In this document: in pieces, positions 1-4,409 of the stretch
How positions within the stretch are numbered: the stretch's first letter is position 1
Layout: each line of letters begins with the position of its first letter
Assembly: GCA_023428185.1 (NCBI GenBank)
Contig: JAEYYZ010000108.1
Span: 1-5,388 of the forward strand
DNA length: 5,388 nt
DNA from: Actinomycetes bacterium
Lineage (GTDB): Bacteria > Actinomycetota > Actinomycetes > Actinomycetales > Demequinaceae
Direction of reading: 5' to 3'
The notes under the pieces: generated by a model
Told to the model about the DNA's origin: nothing
Seen by the model: the letters and a program-made list of their open reading frames with translations, nothing else
Database searches by the model: none
Made by a program: the position numbers and the translations under genes

Positions 1-30
1 CCGGCCGAAGAAGCCGCCGAGGAGAAGTAG
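1..30 (+). CDS. rpsP: 30S ribosomal protein S16, C-terminal end (partial)
   Basis: Only the last nine codons and the stop are present, reading PAEEAAEEK followed by TAG. An acidic, alanine-rich tail is common at the end of actinobacterial S16, and S16 is the standard gene immediately before khpA and rimM. The identification rests mainly on this gene order, because the conserved part of the protein lies outside the window. S16 is a component of the 30S subunit that binds 16S rRNA. The GAGGAG within these last codons (19-24) also serves as the Shine-Dalgarno site of the next gene, so the two are probably cotranscribed and translationally linked. Confidence 0.75.
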   Translation, partial: PAEEAAEEK

Positions 31-33
31 CAC

Positions 34-264
34 ATGGTCCTCGAGGCCCTGGAGTACTTGATCCGCAGCATCGTGCGCAACCCGGACGATGTGCGAGTGA
101 CCGAACGCTCCGGGCGTCGTGGCGCCACCCTCAACGTGGTGGTTCACCCCGACGACCTGCCGCGAGTGATCGGCCGCCGTGGACGCACCGCACAAGCGAT
201 CCGTACCGTCATCGACGCCGTAGCGCGTGATGACGTACGCGTGAACTTTGTGGACGTCAACTAG
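34..264 (+). CDS. khpA: KhpA family KH-domain RNA-binding protein
   Basis: This 76-residue protein is a single KH domain. The signature loop is GRRG at residues 47-50, inside PRVIGRRGRTAQAIR, the form that contacts single-stranded RNA. The length and the place between rpsP and rimM fit KhpA (formerly YlqC) of Gram-positive bacteria. In other bacteria KhpA pairs with KhpB (Jag/EloR) and binds many RNAs; that role is known for the family and inferred here. The ATG at 34 is chosen because GAGGAG (19-24) lies nine bases upstream, only three bases separate it from the rpsP stop, and the product has the usual family length. A strong hairpin follows its stop, so it appears to be the last gene of an rpsP-khpA unit. 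Confidence 0.93.
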   Translation: MVLEALEYLIRSIVRNPDDVRVTERSGRRGATLNVVVHPDDLPRVIGRRGRTAQAIRTVIDAVARDDVRVNFVDVN

Positions 265-279
265 AAGCAACTCGTGAAG

Positions 280-310
280 CGAAGCCCCGGGCCCACAGCC
301 CGGGGCTTCG
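280..310 (+). terminator. Hairpin ending the rpsP-khpA unit
   Basis: A perfect 12-bp stem pairs 280-291 with 299-310 (left arm CGAAGCCCCGGG) around a 7-base loop. A second option pairs GAAGCG (276-281) with CGCTTC (312-317) at the base. No T-run follows, which is common for actinobacterial terminators. Its place 15 bases after the khpA stop and before the likely rimM promoter supports termination. Processing or attenuation are other possibilities. Confidence 0.75.
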
Positions 311-345
311 TCGCTTCCAGGGCTTTGGGGCAGCCGCGTGCCGCC

Positions 346-359
346 TAGGCTTGTGCGCA
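346..359 (+). promoter_or_regulatory. Candidate -10 element for a leaderless rimM transcript
   Basis: TAGGCT (346-351) fits the TANNNT actinobacterial -10 pattern and ends seven bases before the rimM ATG at 359, so transcription would start at or next to the A of ATG. A weak -35-like TTTGGG (324-329) lies 16 bases upstream of the hexamer. The same bases contain AGG (347-349), nine bases before the ATG, which could instead be a weak Shine-Dalgarno site. Coming right after the khpA hairpin, a new promoter is expected here. Confidence 0.5.
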
Positions 360-901
360 TGATCGTCACTGTTGCCCGCATCTCCCGCGCCCACGGACTC
401 AAAGGTGAGGTCTCCCTTGACGTGCGCACGGATGTTCCAGAGCAACGCCTCACCGTGGGTGCGCAGTACCAGACGGAACCGGCGTCGGCGGGCCCGTTGA
501 CTATCTCCAAGGTGCGCACCCAGGCCGGCAAGTGGTGGGTCCAGTTTGAGCAGATCTCGGACCGCAACGGCGCTGAGGCGGCGCGTGGCGTCGCGCTGGT
601 CATGGAAGCGGATTCCCAAGAAGAAGAGGACGCCTGGTATGTCCATGACCTCGTGGGTCTGCGTGTGGAACGCCCCGACGGCACGGTCCTCGGTGAGGTC
701 ACTGACCTGATAGACATGCCCGCTCATGACTTGCTTGAGGTCCGCCAACCTGACGGCCATGTGGCCCTCATCCCGTTTGTGGAGGAGTTTGTGCCGGAGG
801 TCGACGCCGCTGGAGGTCGCGTCATCGTCACCCCGCCGTACGGACTCCTCAGTGGCGAGACCCCCGAGAACACCGGCGAAACAGCAGGCGGCGCGTCATG
901 A
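359..901 (+). CDS. rimM: Ribosome maturation factor RimM
   Basis: RimM binds ribosomal protein S19 and assists maturation of the 3' (head) domain of 16S rRNA in the 30S subunit. The 180-residue product has both expected domains. The N-terminal RimM domain begins VARISRAHGLKGEV (residues 5-18) and includes the GKWWVQFE strand (57-64). The C-terminal PRC-barrel domain begins WYVHDLVGLRV (93-103) and includes the HDLLEV (123-128) and IPFVEEFVPEVD (138-149) segments. The last 17 or so residues are a polar tail. I chose the ATG at 359 over an in-frame GTG at 338 because family members begin about four residues before VARI and because a -10-like hexamer is placed exactly for a start at 359. Its stop overlaps the trmD start as ATGA, implying translational coupling. 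No key motif is missing. Confidence 0.95.
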   Translation: MIVTVARISRAHGLKGEVSLDVRTDVPEQRLTVGAQYQTEPASAGPLTISKVRTQAGKWWVQFEQISDRNGAEAARGVALVMEADSQEEEDAWYVHDLVGLRVERPDGTVLGEVTDLIDMPAHDLLEVRQPDGHVALIPFVEEFVPEVDAAGGRVIVTPPYGLLSGETPENTGETAGGAS

Positions 902-1587
902 GGATCGACATCGTCAGCATCTTCCCTGAGTTCTTCACGGTGCTTGATGTATCGCTGCTAGGCAAGGCCCGCCAAGCCGAGCTCGTAGACCTGCGCGTCC
1001 ACAACTTGCGCGACTGGACGCACGACAACCATCACACCGTGGACGATGCCCCGTTTGGCGGCGGCGCGGGCATGGTGATGAAGCCCGACGTGTGGGGCGA
1101 GGCTTTGGACCAACTGCTTACGGCATCGGGCGTATTGGTGATTCCCAGCCCGGCCGGAGTGCCGTTCTCGCAAGCCCTGGCCCAGGAACTCGCGGGCGCC
1201 GACCAGTTGGTGTTCGCCTGTGGGCGCTACGAAGGCATCGACGCGCGCGTGGCCGAGCACTATGTGGGCGCGGGGCACCGAGTGCTGGAGGTGTCGCTAG
1301 GTGACTACGTCCTCAACGGGGGAGAGGTGGCCGCCGTGGCGATGATCGAGGCCATCACGAGGCTCATCCCCGGCTTCATGGGCAACGCGGAATCAATAGT
1401 GGAAGAAAGCCATGCCGACGGCTTGCTCGAGTACCCCTCCTATACTCGCCCGGCATCGTGGCGGGGTTTGGATGTGCCCGATGTACTACTCAGCGGTCAC
1501 CACGGCAAGGTCGCCGCGTGGAGGCATGAGCAGCAGGTGCAGCGCACGCGTGAGCGCAGGCCTGACCTCTTGCCTCCCGCGGAGTAG
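898..1587 (+). CDS. trmD: tRNA (guanine-N1)-methyltransferase TrmD
   Basis: TrmD transfers a methyl group from S-adenosylmethionine to N1 of guanosine 37, next to the anticodon, in a subset of tRNAs, which prevents +1 frameshifting. The 229-residue protein has the usual length and a SPOUT-fold (trefoil knot) sequence. Visible motifs are MRIDIVSIFPEFF at the N-terminus, HHTVDDAPFGGGAGMVMKP (residues 45-63), the cofactor-loop segments CGRYEGIDAR (108-117) and SLGDYVLNGGE (133-143), and HADGLLEYPSYTRP (172-185). Asp174 corresponds by motif to the catalytic aspartate of characterised TrmD proteins and Arg155 to the conserved arginine. The C-terminal domain has VLLSGHHGKVAAWR. The ATG overlaps the rimM stop by 4 bp, with AGGCGG (886-891) six bases upstream. 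The final PPAE codons are repeated just after the stop (see the repeat entry). Confidence 0.97.
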   Translation: MRIDIVSIFPEFFTVLDVSLLGKARQAELVDLRVHNLRDWTHDNHHTVDDAPFGGGAGMVMKPDVWGEALDQLLTASGVLVIPSPAGVPFSQALAQELAGADQLVFACGRYEGIDARVAEHYVGAGHRVLEVSLGDYVLNGGEVAAVAMIEAITRLIPGFMGNAESIVEESHADGLLEYPSYTRPASWRGLDVPDVLLSGHHGKVAAWRHEQQVQRTRERRPDLLPPAE

Positions 1588-1614
1588 CGGAGCCCACCCG
1601 CGGAGTAGGCGAAC
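1573..1614. repeat. Imperfect 21-bp tandem duplication at the trmD stop
   Basis: The segments 1573-1593 and 1594-1614 are adjacent and similar. They share the exact 12-mer CCCGCGGAGTAG (1576-1587 and 1597-1608). The period of 21 keeps the reading frame, so readthrough of the first TAG would add RSPPAE and end at a second TAG. It looks like an old slippage duplication of the gene end. No function is evident. Confidence 0.7.
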
Positions 1615-1624
1615 TCTCCCGCGC

Positions 1625-1653
1625 CTGGCCCTGCGGCATCGGTATGGCACAAT
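1625..1653 (+). promoter_or_regulatory. Probable rplS promoter
   Basis: TGGCACAAT (1645-1653) reads as an extended -10: TGG directly before CACAAT, four of six matches to TATAAT. CTGGCC (1625-1630) lies 17 bases before the hexamer and is a weak -35. Transcription would begin near 1660 and give a leader of about 124 bases before rplS. The prediction is by pattern only. Confidence 0.5.
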
Positions 1654-1659
1654 AGTCAG

Positions 1660-1783
1660 TCGGCACGCACGGCGTCCGGACCTGCCACAGGGGGTCGGGG
1701 CATAAGCCGCAGCGAGCTTCACCTTTTCGATGCCTTAGGGCAGAACCGTGCAGGACCTGTGGCGTGTGCGAGGAGTAGAAGTC
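1660..1783 (+). promoter_or_regulatory. Structured 5' leader of rplS, candidate autoregulatory RNA
   Basis: The leader holds a long-range 8-bp pairing: GCCACAGG (1684-1691) is the exact reverse complement of CCTGTGGC (1756-1763), eight bases upstream of the AGGAG ribosome site. Between them lie a TGCC-TTAG-GGCA hairpin (1731-1742) and a weaker AAGC/GCTT pairing (1704-1707 with 1716-1719). The CAGG half can instead pair locally with CCTG (1681-1684). I see no supported gene in the gap 1588-1783; the in-frame GTG at 1748 lacks a good ribosome site. Ribosomal-protein leaders of L19 genes are known in Firmicutes. I cannot confirm that this belongs to a described family. Confidence 0.45.
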
Positions 1784-2131
1784 ATGCAGAAGCTTGACGC
1801 AGTCATCGCGGATCAAATCCGCCACGACATCCCGGCCTTCCGTGCCGGTGACACCATCAAGGTCCACGTGAAGGTTATTGAAGGTAACCGTTCGCGTATC
1901 CAGGTTTTCCAGGGCGTAGTCATTGGCCGCCAGGGCAAGGGAATCGGCGCGACGTTCACCGTCCGCAAGATCTCCTTTGGCGTGGGCGTGGAGCGCACCT
2001 TCCCTGTACACGCTCCCACCATCGACCACATTGAGTTGGTGAGCCGCGGTGACGTGCGCCGCGCCAAGCTTTACTACCTGCGCAAGCTGCGTGGCAAGAA
2101 GGCGCGCATCCGCGAGAAGCGCGAGAACTAA
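1784..2131 (+). CDS. rplS: 50S ribosomal protein L19
   Basis: L19 is a 50S protein at the interface with the 30S subunit. The 115-residue product is full length and strongly conserved: IPAFRAGDT near residue 17, VIEGNRSRIQVFQGVVIGRQ (31-50), FTVRKISFGVGVERTFPVH (58-76), and the basic C-terminus with RGDVRRAKLYYLRKLRGK. The ATG at 1784 is chosen over an in-frame GTG at 1748 because MQKLD is the usual N-terminus and AGGAG (1771-1775) lies eight bases before it. It appears to have its own promoter and a structured leader, so it may be expressed apart from trmD, and a large hairpin begins 15 bases after its stop. Confidence 0.98.
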   Translation: MQKLDAVIADQIRHDIPAFRAGDTIKVHVKVIEGNRSRIQVFQGVVIGRQGKGIGATFTVRKISFGVGVERTFPVHAPTIDHIELVSRGDVRRAKLYYLRKLRGKKARIREKREN

Positions 2132-2145
2132 GCATTAGCACTGCA

Positions 2146-2194
2146 ACAAACGCACCGGCGGACAGGGTCACCCCGTCCGCCGGTAGGCGTTTGT
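2146..2194 (+). terminator. Large hairpin after rplS, overlapping the lepB TTG start
   Basis: The left arm 2146-2163 pairs with the right arm 2175-2194: 8 bp at the base (ACAAACGC with GCGTTTGT), a 2-base bulge AG (2185-2186), then a perfect 10-bp stem (ACCGGCGGAC with GTCCGCCGGT). A further GGG/CCC pairing (2165-2167 with 2171-2173) caps it after one A-C mismatch, for 21 bp in total. There is no long T-run after it. Position and strength suggest the rplS terminator. The right arm contains the TTG at 2191, so the hairpin may also limit lepB expression. Confidence 0.75.
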
Positions 2195-2850
2195 GGGGTT
2201 GGGTCAAGGAGATCCTGATCGTGGTGGGAAGCGCTTTGGTGCTCTCACTGATCCTCAAAACGTTCTTCTTCCAATCCTTCTGGATTCCCTCCAGCTCCAT
2301 GGAGAACACCCTCCAGATCAAGGACCGAATCCTGGTCACCAAGTGGCGCCCAGACCCGCTGGAGCAGCGCCGCGGAGACATCGTGGTGTTCAAGGACCCA
2401 GGCGGCTGGCTCGACGGATCCCCCACGGCCGCACCCACTGGCATTGCCGCCGTGTGGACTGAAGTCGCTACCTTCGTAGGGTTGCTGCCTGAAGATGCCG
2501 GTGAGCACTTGGTGAAACGCGTGATTGGCCTGCCCGGCGATACCGTCGCGTGCGACCCCGTGACAGACACCATCACCGTGAACGGCCAAGCTTTGCCAGA
2601 GGATTACCTCAAGCCCGGAACCACCAGTTGCTCCTTTGAGTGGAGTGTTGACGTGGGGCCGGACCGTTTGTGGGTCATGGGCGACAACCGCTCCAACTCC
2701 GCCGATTCCCGCGCCCACATGGGTGACCCTGGCGGCGGCACCATCCCAGCGAGCAACGTGGTGGGCACCGCATTTGTGGTGGTGTGGCCGTTGCCGCACT
2801 GGAGCGGCATCGGCAATCCGTATCCCGAGTTCGACCCACCGCAGTCTTAA
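2191..2850 (+). CDS. lepB: Type I signal peptidase
   Basis: Signal peptidase I cleaves signal peptides from proteins exported by the Sec and Tat routes. It is membrane anchored with its catalytic domain outside. Numbering from TTG 2191 gives 219 residues. One N-terminal membrane segment spans about residues 8-27. The catalytic serine is Ser36 in IPSSSMENTL and the catalytic lysine is Lys109 in LVKRVIGLPGD. The GDNRSNSADSR box and the C-terminal VVVWPLPHW strand are also present. The start is uncertain. TTG 2191 is the only ATG, GTG or TTG available, but AGG (2185-2187) is only three bases upstream and both lie in the right arm of a strong hairpin. The frame is open upstream from 2053, and an ATT at 2134 would add 19 residues ending in GRR, giving the basic cytoplasmic tail usual for the family. 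Identity is secure; the N-terminus is not. Confidence 0.93.
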   Translation: MWGWVKEILIVVGSALVLSLILKTFFFQSFWIPSSSMENTLQIKDRILVTKWRPDPLEQRRGDIVVFKDPGGWLDGSPTAAPTGIAAVWTEVATFVGLLPEDAGEHLVKRVIGLPGDTVACDPVTDTITVNGQALPEDYLKPGTTSCSFEWSVDVGPDRLWVMGDNRSNSADSRAHMGDPGGGTIPASNVVGTAFVVVWPLPHWSGIGNPYPEFDPPQS

Positions 2851-2859
2851 GCGCTCGAC

Positions 2860-2891
2860 ACCGGCTACGGTCCACCGCCTGTGGCCCCGGT
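2860..2891 (+). terminator. Stem-loop between lepB and rnhB
   Basis: The right arm GTGGCCCCGGT (2881-2891) is fully paired with ACCGG (2860-2864), GG (2869-2870) and CCAC (2872-2875) on the left, giving 11 bp with two left-side bulges and a 5-base loop. No T-run follows. It is a plausible lepB terminator and sits just upstream of the likely rnhB start signal. Confidence 0.4.
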
Positions 2892-2896
2892 CCAGT

Positions 2897-2909
2897 TAAG
2901 GTCGTCTCG
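2897..2909 (+). promoter_or_regulatory. Candidate -10 element for a leaderless rnhB transcript
   Basis: TAAGGT (2897-2902) fits TANNNT and is separated from the rnhB GTG (2909) by six bases, so the transcript could begin at the start codon. No convincing -35 is visible. The AAGG within it (2898-2901) lies seven bases from the GTG and could instead act as a weak Shine-Dalgarno site. Confidence 0.45.
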
Positions 2910-3610
2910 TGGCAGTGTCCCTCGACTTTGAATCCCGGTTGTGGGATTCCGGCGCGAGCGTAGTCGCAGGAATCGATGAAGTGGGCCGTGGCGCCCTTGC
3001 CGGGCCTGTGAGCGTGGGTGTGGTGGCGGTGTCGCGATGCGTCGAATGGCCAGAAGGCCTCGCCGATTCCAAAGAACTCCCCGTCATCAAGCGCGAGATG
3101 ATCGCCGACGCCCTGGCCGGCTTTGGCGTGGCACGCGCCGTGGGCCACGCGAGCCCCGCCGAGATTGACGCGCGTGGAATCGTGGGTGCTTTGCGTTTAG
3201 CTGGACTGCGGGCACTCGCCTCTATCGCGTCTGTGGGTGTCATCCCAGACGCGATCTTGCTTGACGGCCGTCACGATTGGCTGACCGCGCCCGCAGTGGA
3301 CTTGTTTGCCGCAAGCTCCGGTGAAGGTAAGACGGCGGATGAACCCGCCCCGGCATCGGCGCCAGTGACGATGGTGGTGAAAGGTGACGGACTCTGCGCC
3401 TCTATCGCCGCCGCCTCGGTGTTGGCCAAGGTGGAGCGGGACGCCATCATGCGTGCGGCCCATGCGGAGTACCCGCATTACGGCTGGGAAGGCAATAAGG
3501 GGTATGGCGCGGCGGAACACCTCGAGGCGATCCGAGCTTGGGGGCCCTCATCAATGCATCGTGTGTCATGGAAGTTGCCAGCCACGTCCGCGTGCGTGGT
3601 GCCGCAATAG
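2909..3610 (+). CDS. rnhB: Ribonuclease HII
   Basis: RNase HII cuts the RNA strand of RNA-DNA hybrids and starts removal of single ribonucleotides from DNA. The 233-residue protein carries the DEDD metal-binding set: Asp23 and Glu24 in GIDEVGRGALAGPV, Asp119 in LLDGR, and Asp160 in VKGDGLCASIAAASVLAKVERD. DSKEL (residues 53-57) matches the usual DSKKL substrate-contact segment, and the C-terminal HLEAIRAWGPSSMHRVSW is typical. Asp119 and Asp160 are 41 residues apart, against 18 in E. coli RNase HII, because of an insertion at about 131-152 rich in Ala, Pro, Glu and Ser. My recollection is that actinobacterial homologs often have extra sequence there. The GTG at 2909 is the best start from length and the TAAGGT element; another GTG lies two codons later. 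Confidence 0.95.
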   Translation: MAVSLDFESRLWDSGASVVAGIDEVGRGALAGPVSVGVVAVSRCVEWPEGLADSKELPVIKREMIADALAGFGVARAVGHASPAEIDARGIVGALRLAGLRALASIASVGVIPDAILLDGRHDWLTAPAVDLFAASSGEGKTADEPAPASAPVTMVVKGDGLCASIAAASVLAKVERDAIMRAAHAEYPHYGWEGNKGYGAAEHLEAIRAWGPSSMHRVSWKLPATSACVVPQ

Positions 3611-3620
3611 GATGGGCTCG
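3608..3620 (+). promoter_or_regulatory. Candidate -10 element for the DUF2469 gene, overlapping the rnhB stop
   Basis: TAGGAT (3608-3613) fits TANNNT and stands six bases before the GTG at 3620. Its first three bases are the TAG stop codon of rnhB. I see no good -35. AGGA (3609-3612), seven bases from the GTG, could instead be a Shine-Dalgarno site for translation from an rnhB transcript. Confidence 0.42.
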
Positions 3621-3946
3621 TGAGCAGCGAAGACCTGGAGAACTACGAAACCGAGGCGGAACTCGCTCTCTACCGTGAGTATCGCGACGTCGTGGGCCTG
3701 TTCCGCTACGTAGTGGAAACGGAGCGGCGGTTCTACTTGGCCAACAAAGTAGACCTGCAAGTGAAGTCCTCCGGCACTGACATCTATTTTGAAGTGATGA
3801 TGGCCGACGCGTGGGTGTGGGATGTGTATAGGTCCGCCCGGTTGGTCAAGAACGTGCGCGTCGTGACGTTCAAGGACGTCAACATCGAGGAACTCGCTCA
3901 CGACGACGACGCGATCCCGGACATCCGGCAGTTGCGCGCGCGGTAG
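3620..3946 (+). CDS. DUF2469 family protein, conserved in Actinobacteria, function unknown
   Basis: This 108-residue soluble protein matches my memory of the DUF2469 family, a very conserved actinobacterial protein usually found between rnhB and yraN. The recognisable core runs from SSEDLENYETE (residues 2-12) through YREYRDVVGLFRYVVETERRF (18-38), with VDLQVKSS (44-51), YFEVMMADAWVWDVYR (56-71) and KNVRVVTFKDVNIEEL (77-92). There is no signal peptide, membrane segment or recognisable catalytic motif. The N-terminal half is acidic and probably helical, and the middle looks like a beta-strand region. The last 16 or so residues are variable and end with basic residues. The GTG start at 3620 lies nine bases after the rnhB stop and gives the expected N-terminus. 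I do not assign a function; its place beside rnhB and yraN suggests, but does not show, a nucleic-acid link. Confidence 0.92.
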   Translation: MSSEDLENYETEAELALYREYRDVVGLFRYVVETERRFYLANKVDLQVKSSGTDIYFEVMMADAWVWDVYRSARLVKNVRVVTFKDVNIEELAHDDDAIPDIRQLRAR

Positions 3947-3955
3947 CGCGTTGTC
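3937..3955 (+). terminator. Short hairpin at the DUF2469 stop codon
   Basis: CGCGC (3937-3941) pairs with GCGCG (3946-3950) around GGTA, followed by TTGTC. The stem includes the last codons and the TAG stop. It is only 5 bp and the surrounding sequence is GC-rich, so it may be chance. It is the only terminator-like element I see before yraN; no convincing promoter is visible in the remaining gap to 4052. Confidence 0.25.
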
Positions 3956-4052
3956 GTACCCAGGTGTGAGTTGTCCCGCGCCTTCCCCTGACTTCGTGCC
4001 TCTGTGAGATTGCCGCGTGCGCTTAGCGCCACCCTCGTCCAGGAGGTGGCAC

Positions 4053-4409
4053 ATGGCCGCAAAGGACGAGGTGGGTCGCTACGGCGAAGATGTGGCAGCG
4101 CGCACTCTGCGCGAAGCCGGGTGGGAAGTGCTCGCCCGCAATTGGCGGTGCGCTGACGGAGAGATAGACATCGTCGCCATTGATGGCGAGTGCCTGGTGG
4201 TGGTGGAGGTCAAGACTCGCCGCACGCATGCGTACGGGGTTCCTCAAGAAGCCGTGACGCCCGCCAAACTGGCTCGATTGCGGCGCTTGGCGGGGGCCTG
4301 GCTCACTGGGCAATCCGAGCGCTTTGACGGCGTGCGCATCGACGTGATGGCCGTGACGGTTGCTCGCGCAGGGGCAGCCCATGTGGAGCACCTGCGGGGC
4401 GTGTCGTGA
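4053..4409 (+). CDS. yraN: YraN family (UPF0102) PD-(D/E)XK nuclease-fold protein
   Basis: The 118-residue product has the full UPF0102 pattern: GRYGEDVAARTLREAGWEVLA near residues 8-28, NWRCADGEIDIVA (30-42), and VVVEVKTRR (49-57). Glu37, Asp39, Glu52 and Lys54 form the arrangement of a PD-(D/E)XK nuclease active site (Asp39 followed by E-x-K), so metal-dependent DNA cleavage or binding is possible. The family function is not well settled, and it is often beside comM and dprA. The ATG at 4053 is preferred over the in-frame GTG at 4017 because AGGAGG (4041-4046), the best ribosome site in the window, is six bases upstream, and because the longer form adds a poorly conserved 12-residue lead. 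Its stop overlaps the comM start by 4 bp (GTGA), implying coupled translation. Confidence 0.93.
   Translation: MAAKDEVGRYGEDVAARTLREAGWEVLARNWRCADGEIDIVAIDGECLVVVEVKTRRTHAYGVPQEAVTPAKLARLRRLAGAWLTGQSERFDGVRIDVMAVTVARAGAAHVEHLRGVS

Noticed and set aside
338..358. GTG 338 as the rimM start
   Set aside because: It adds MPPRLVR before the usual N-terminus, and a start signal fits ATG 359 better.
257..760. 167-residue open frame on the - strand opposite khpA end and rimM
   Set aside because: It lies antisense to a clear RimM gene, shows no recognisable motif, and is explained by GC-rich codon structure.
1748..1783. GTG 1748 as the rplS start or a leader peptide
   Set aside because: The extra 12 residues are absent from L19 as I know it, and AGGAG points to ATG 1784. 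The segment is better explained as leader RNA.
1490..2029. 179-residue open frame on the - strand across the trmD-rplS gap
   Set aside because: It spans the end of trmD, the leader and L19 coding sequence. There is no family resemblance, and conserved + strand genes explain the region.
1956..2799. Two overlapping - strand frames (206 and 184 residues) opposite rplS and lepB
   Set aside because: Both are low-complexity translations antisense to well-conserved genes, with no ribosome site or motif.
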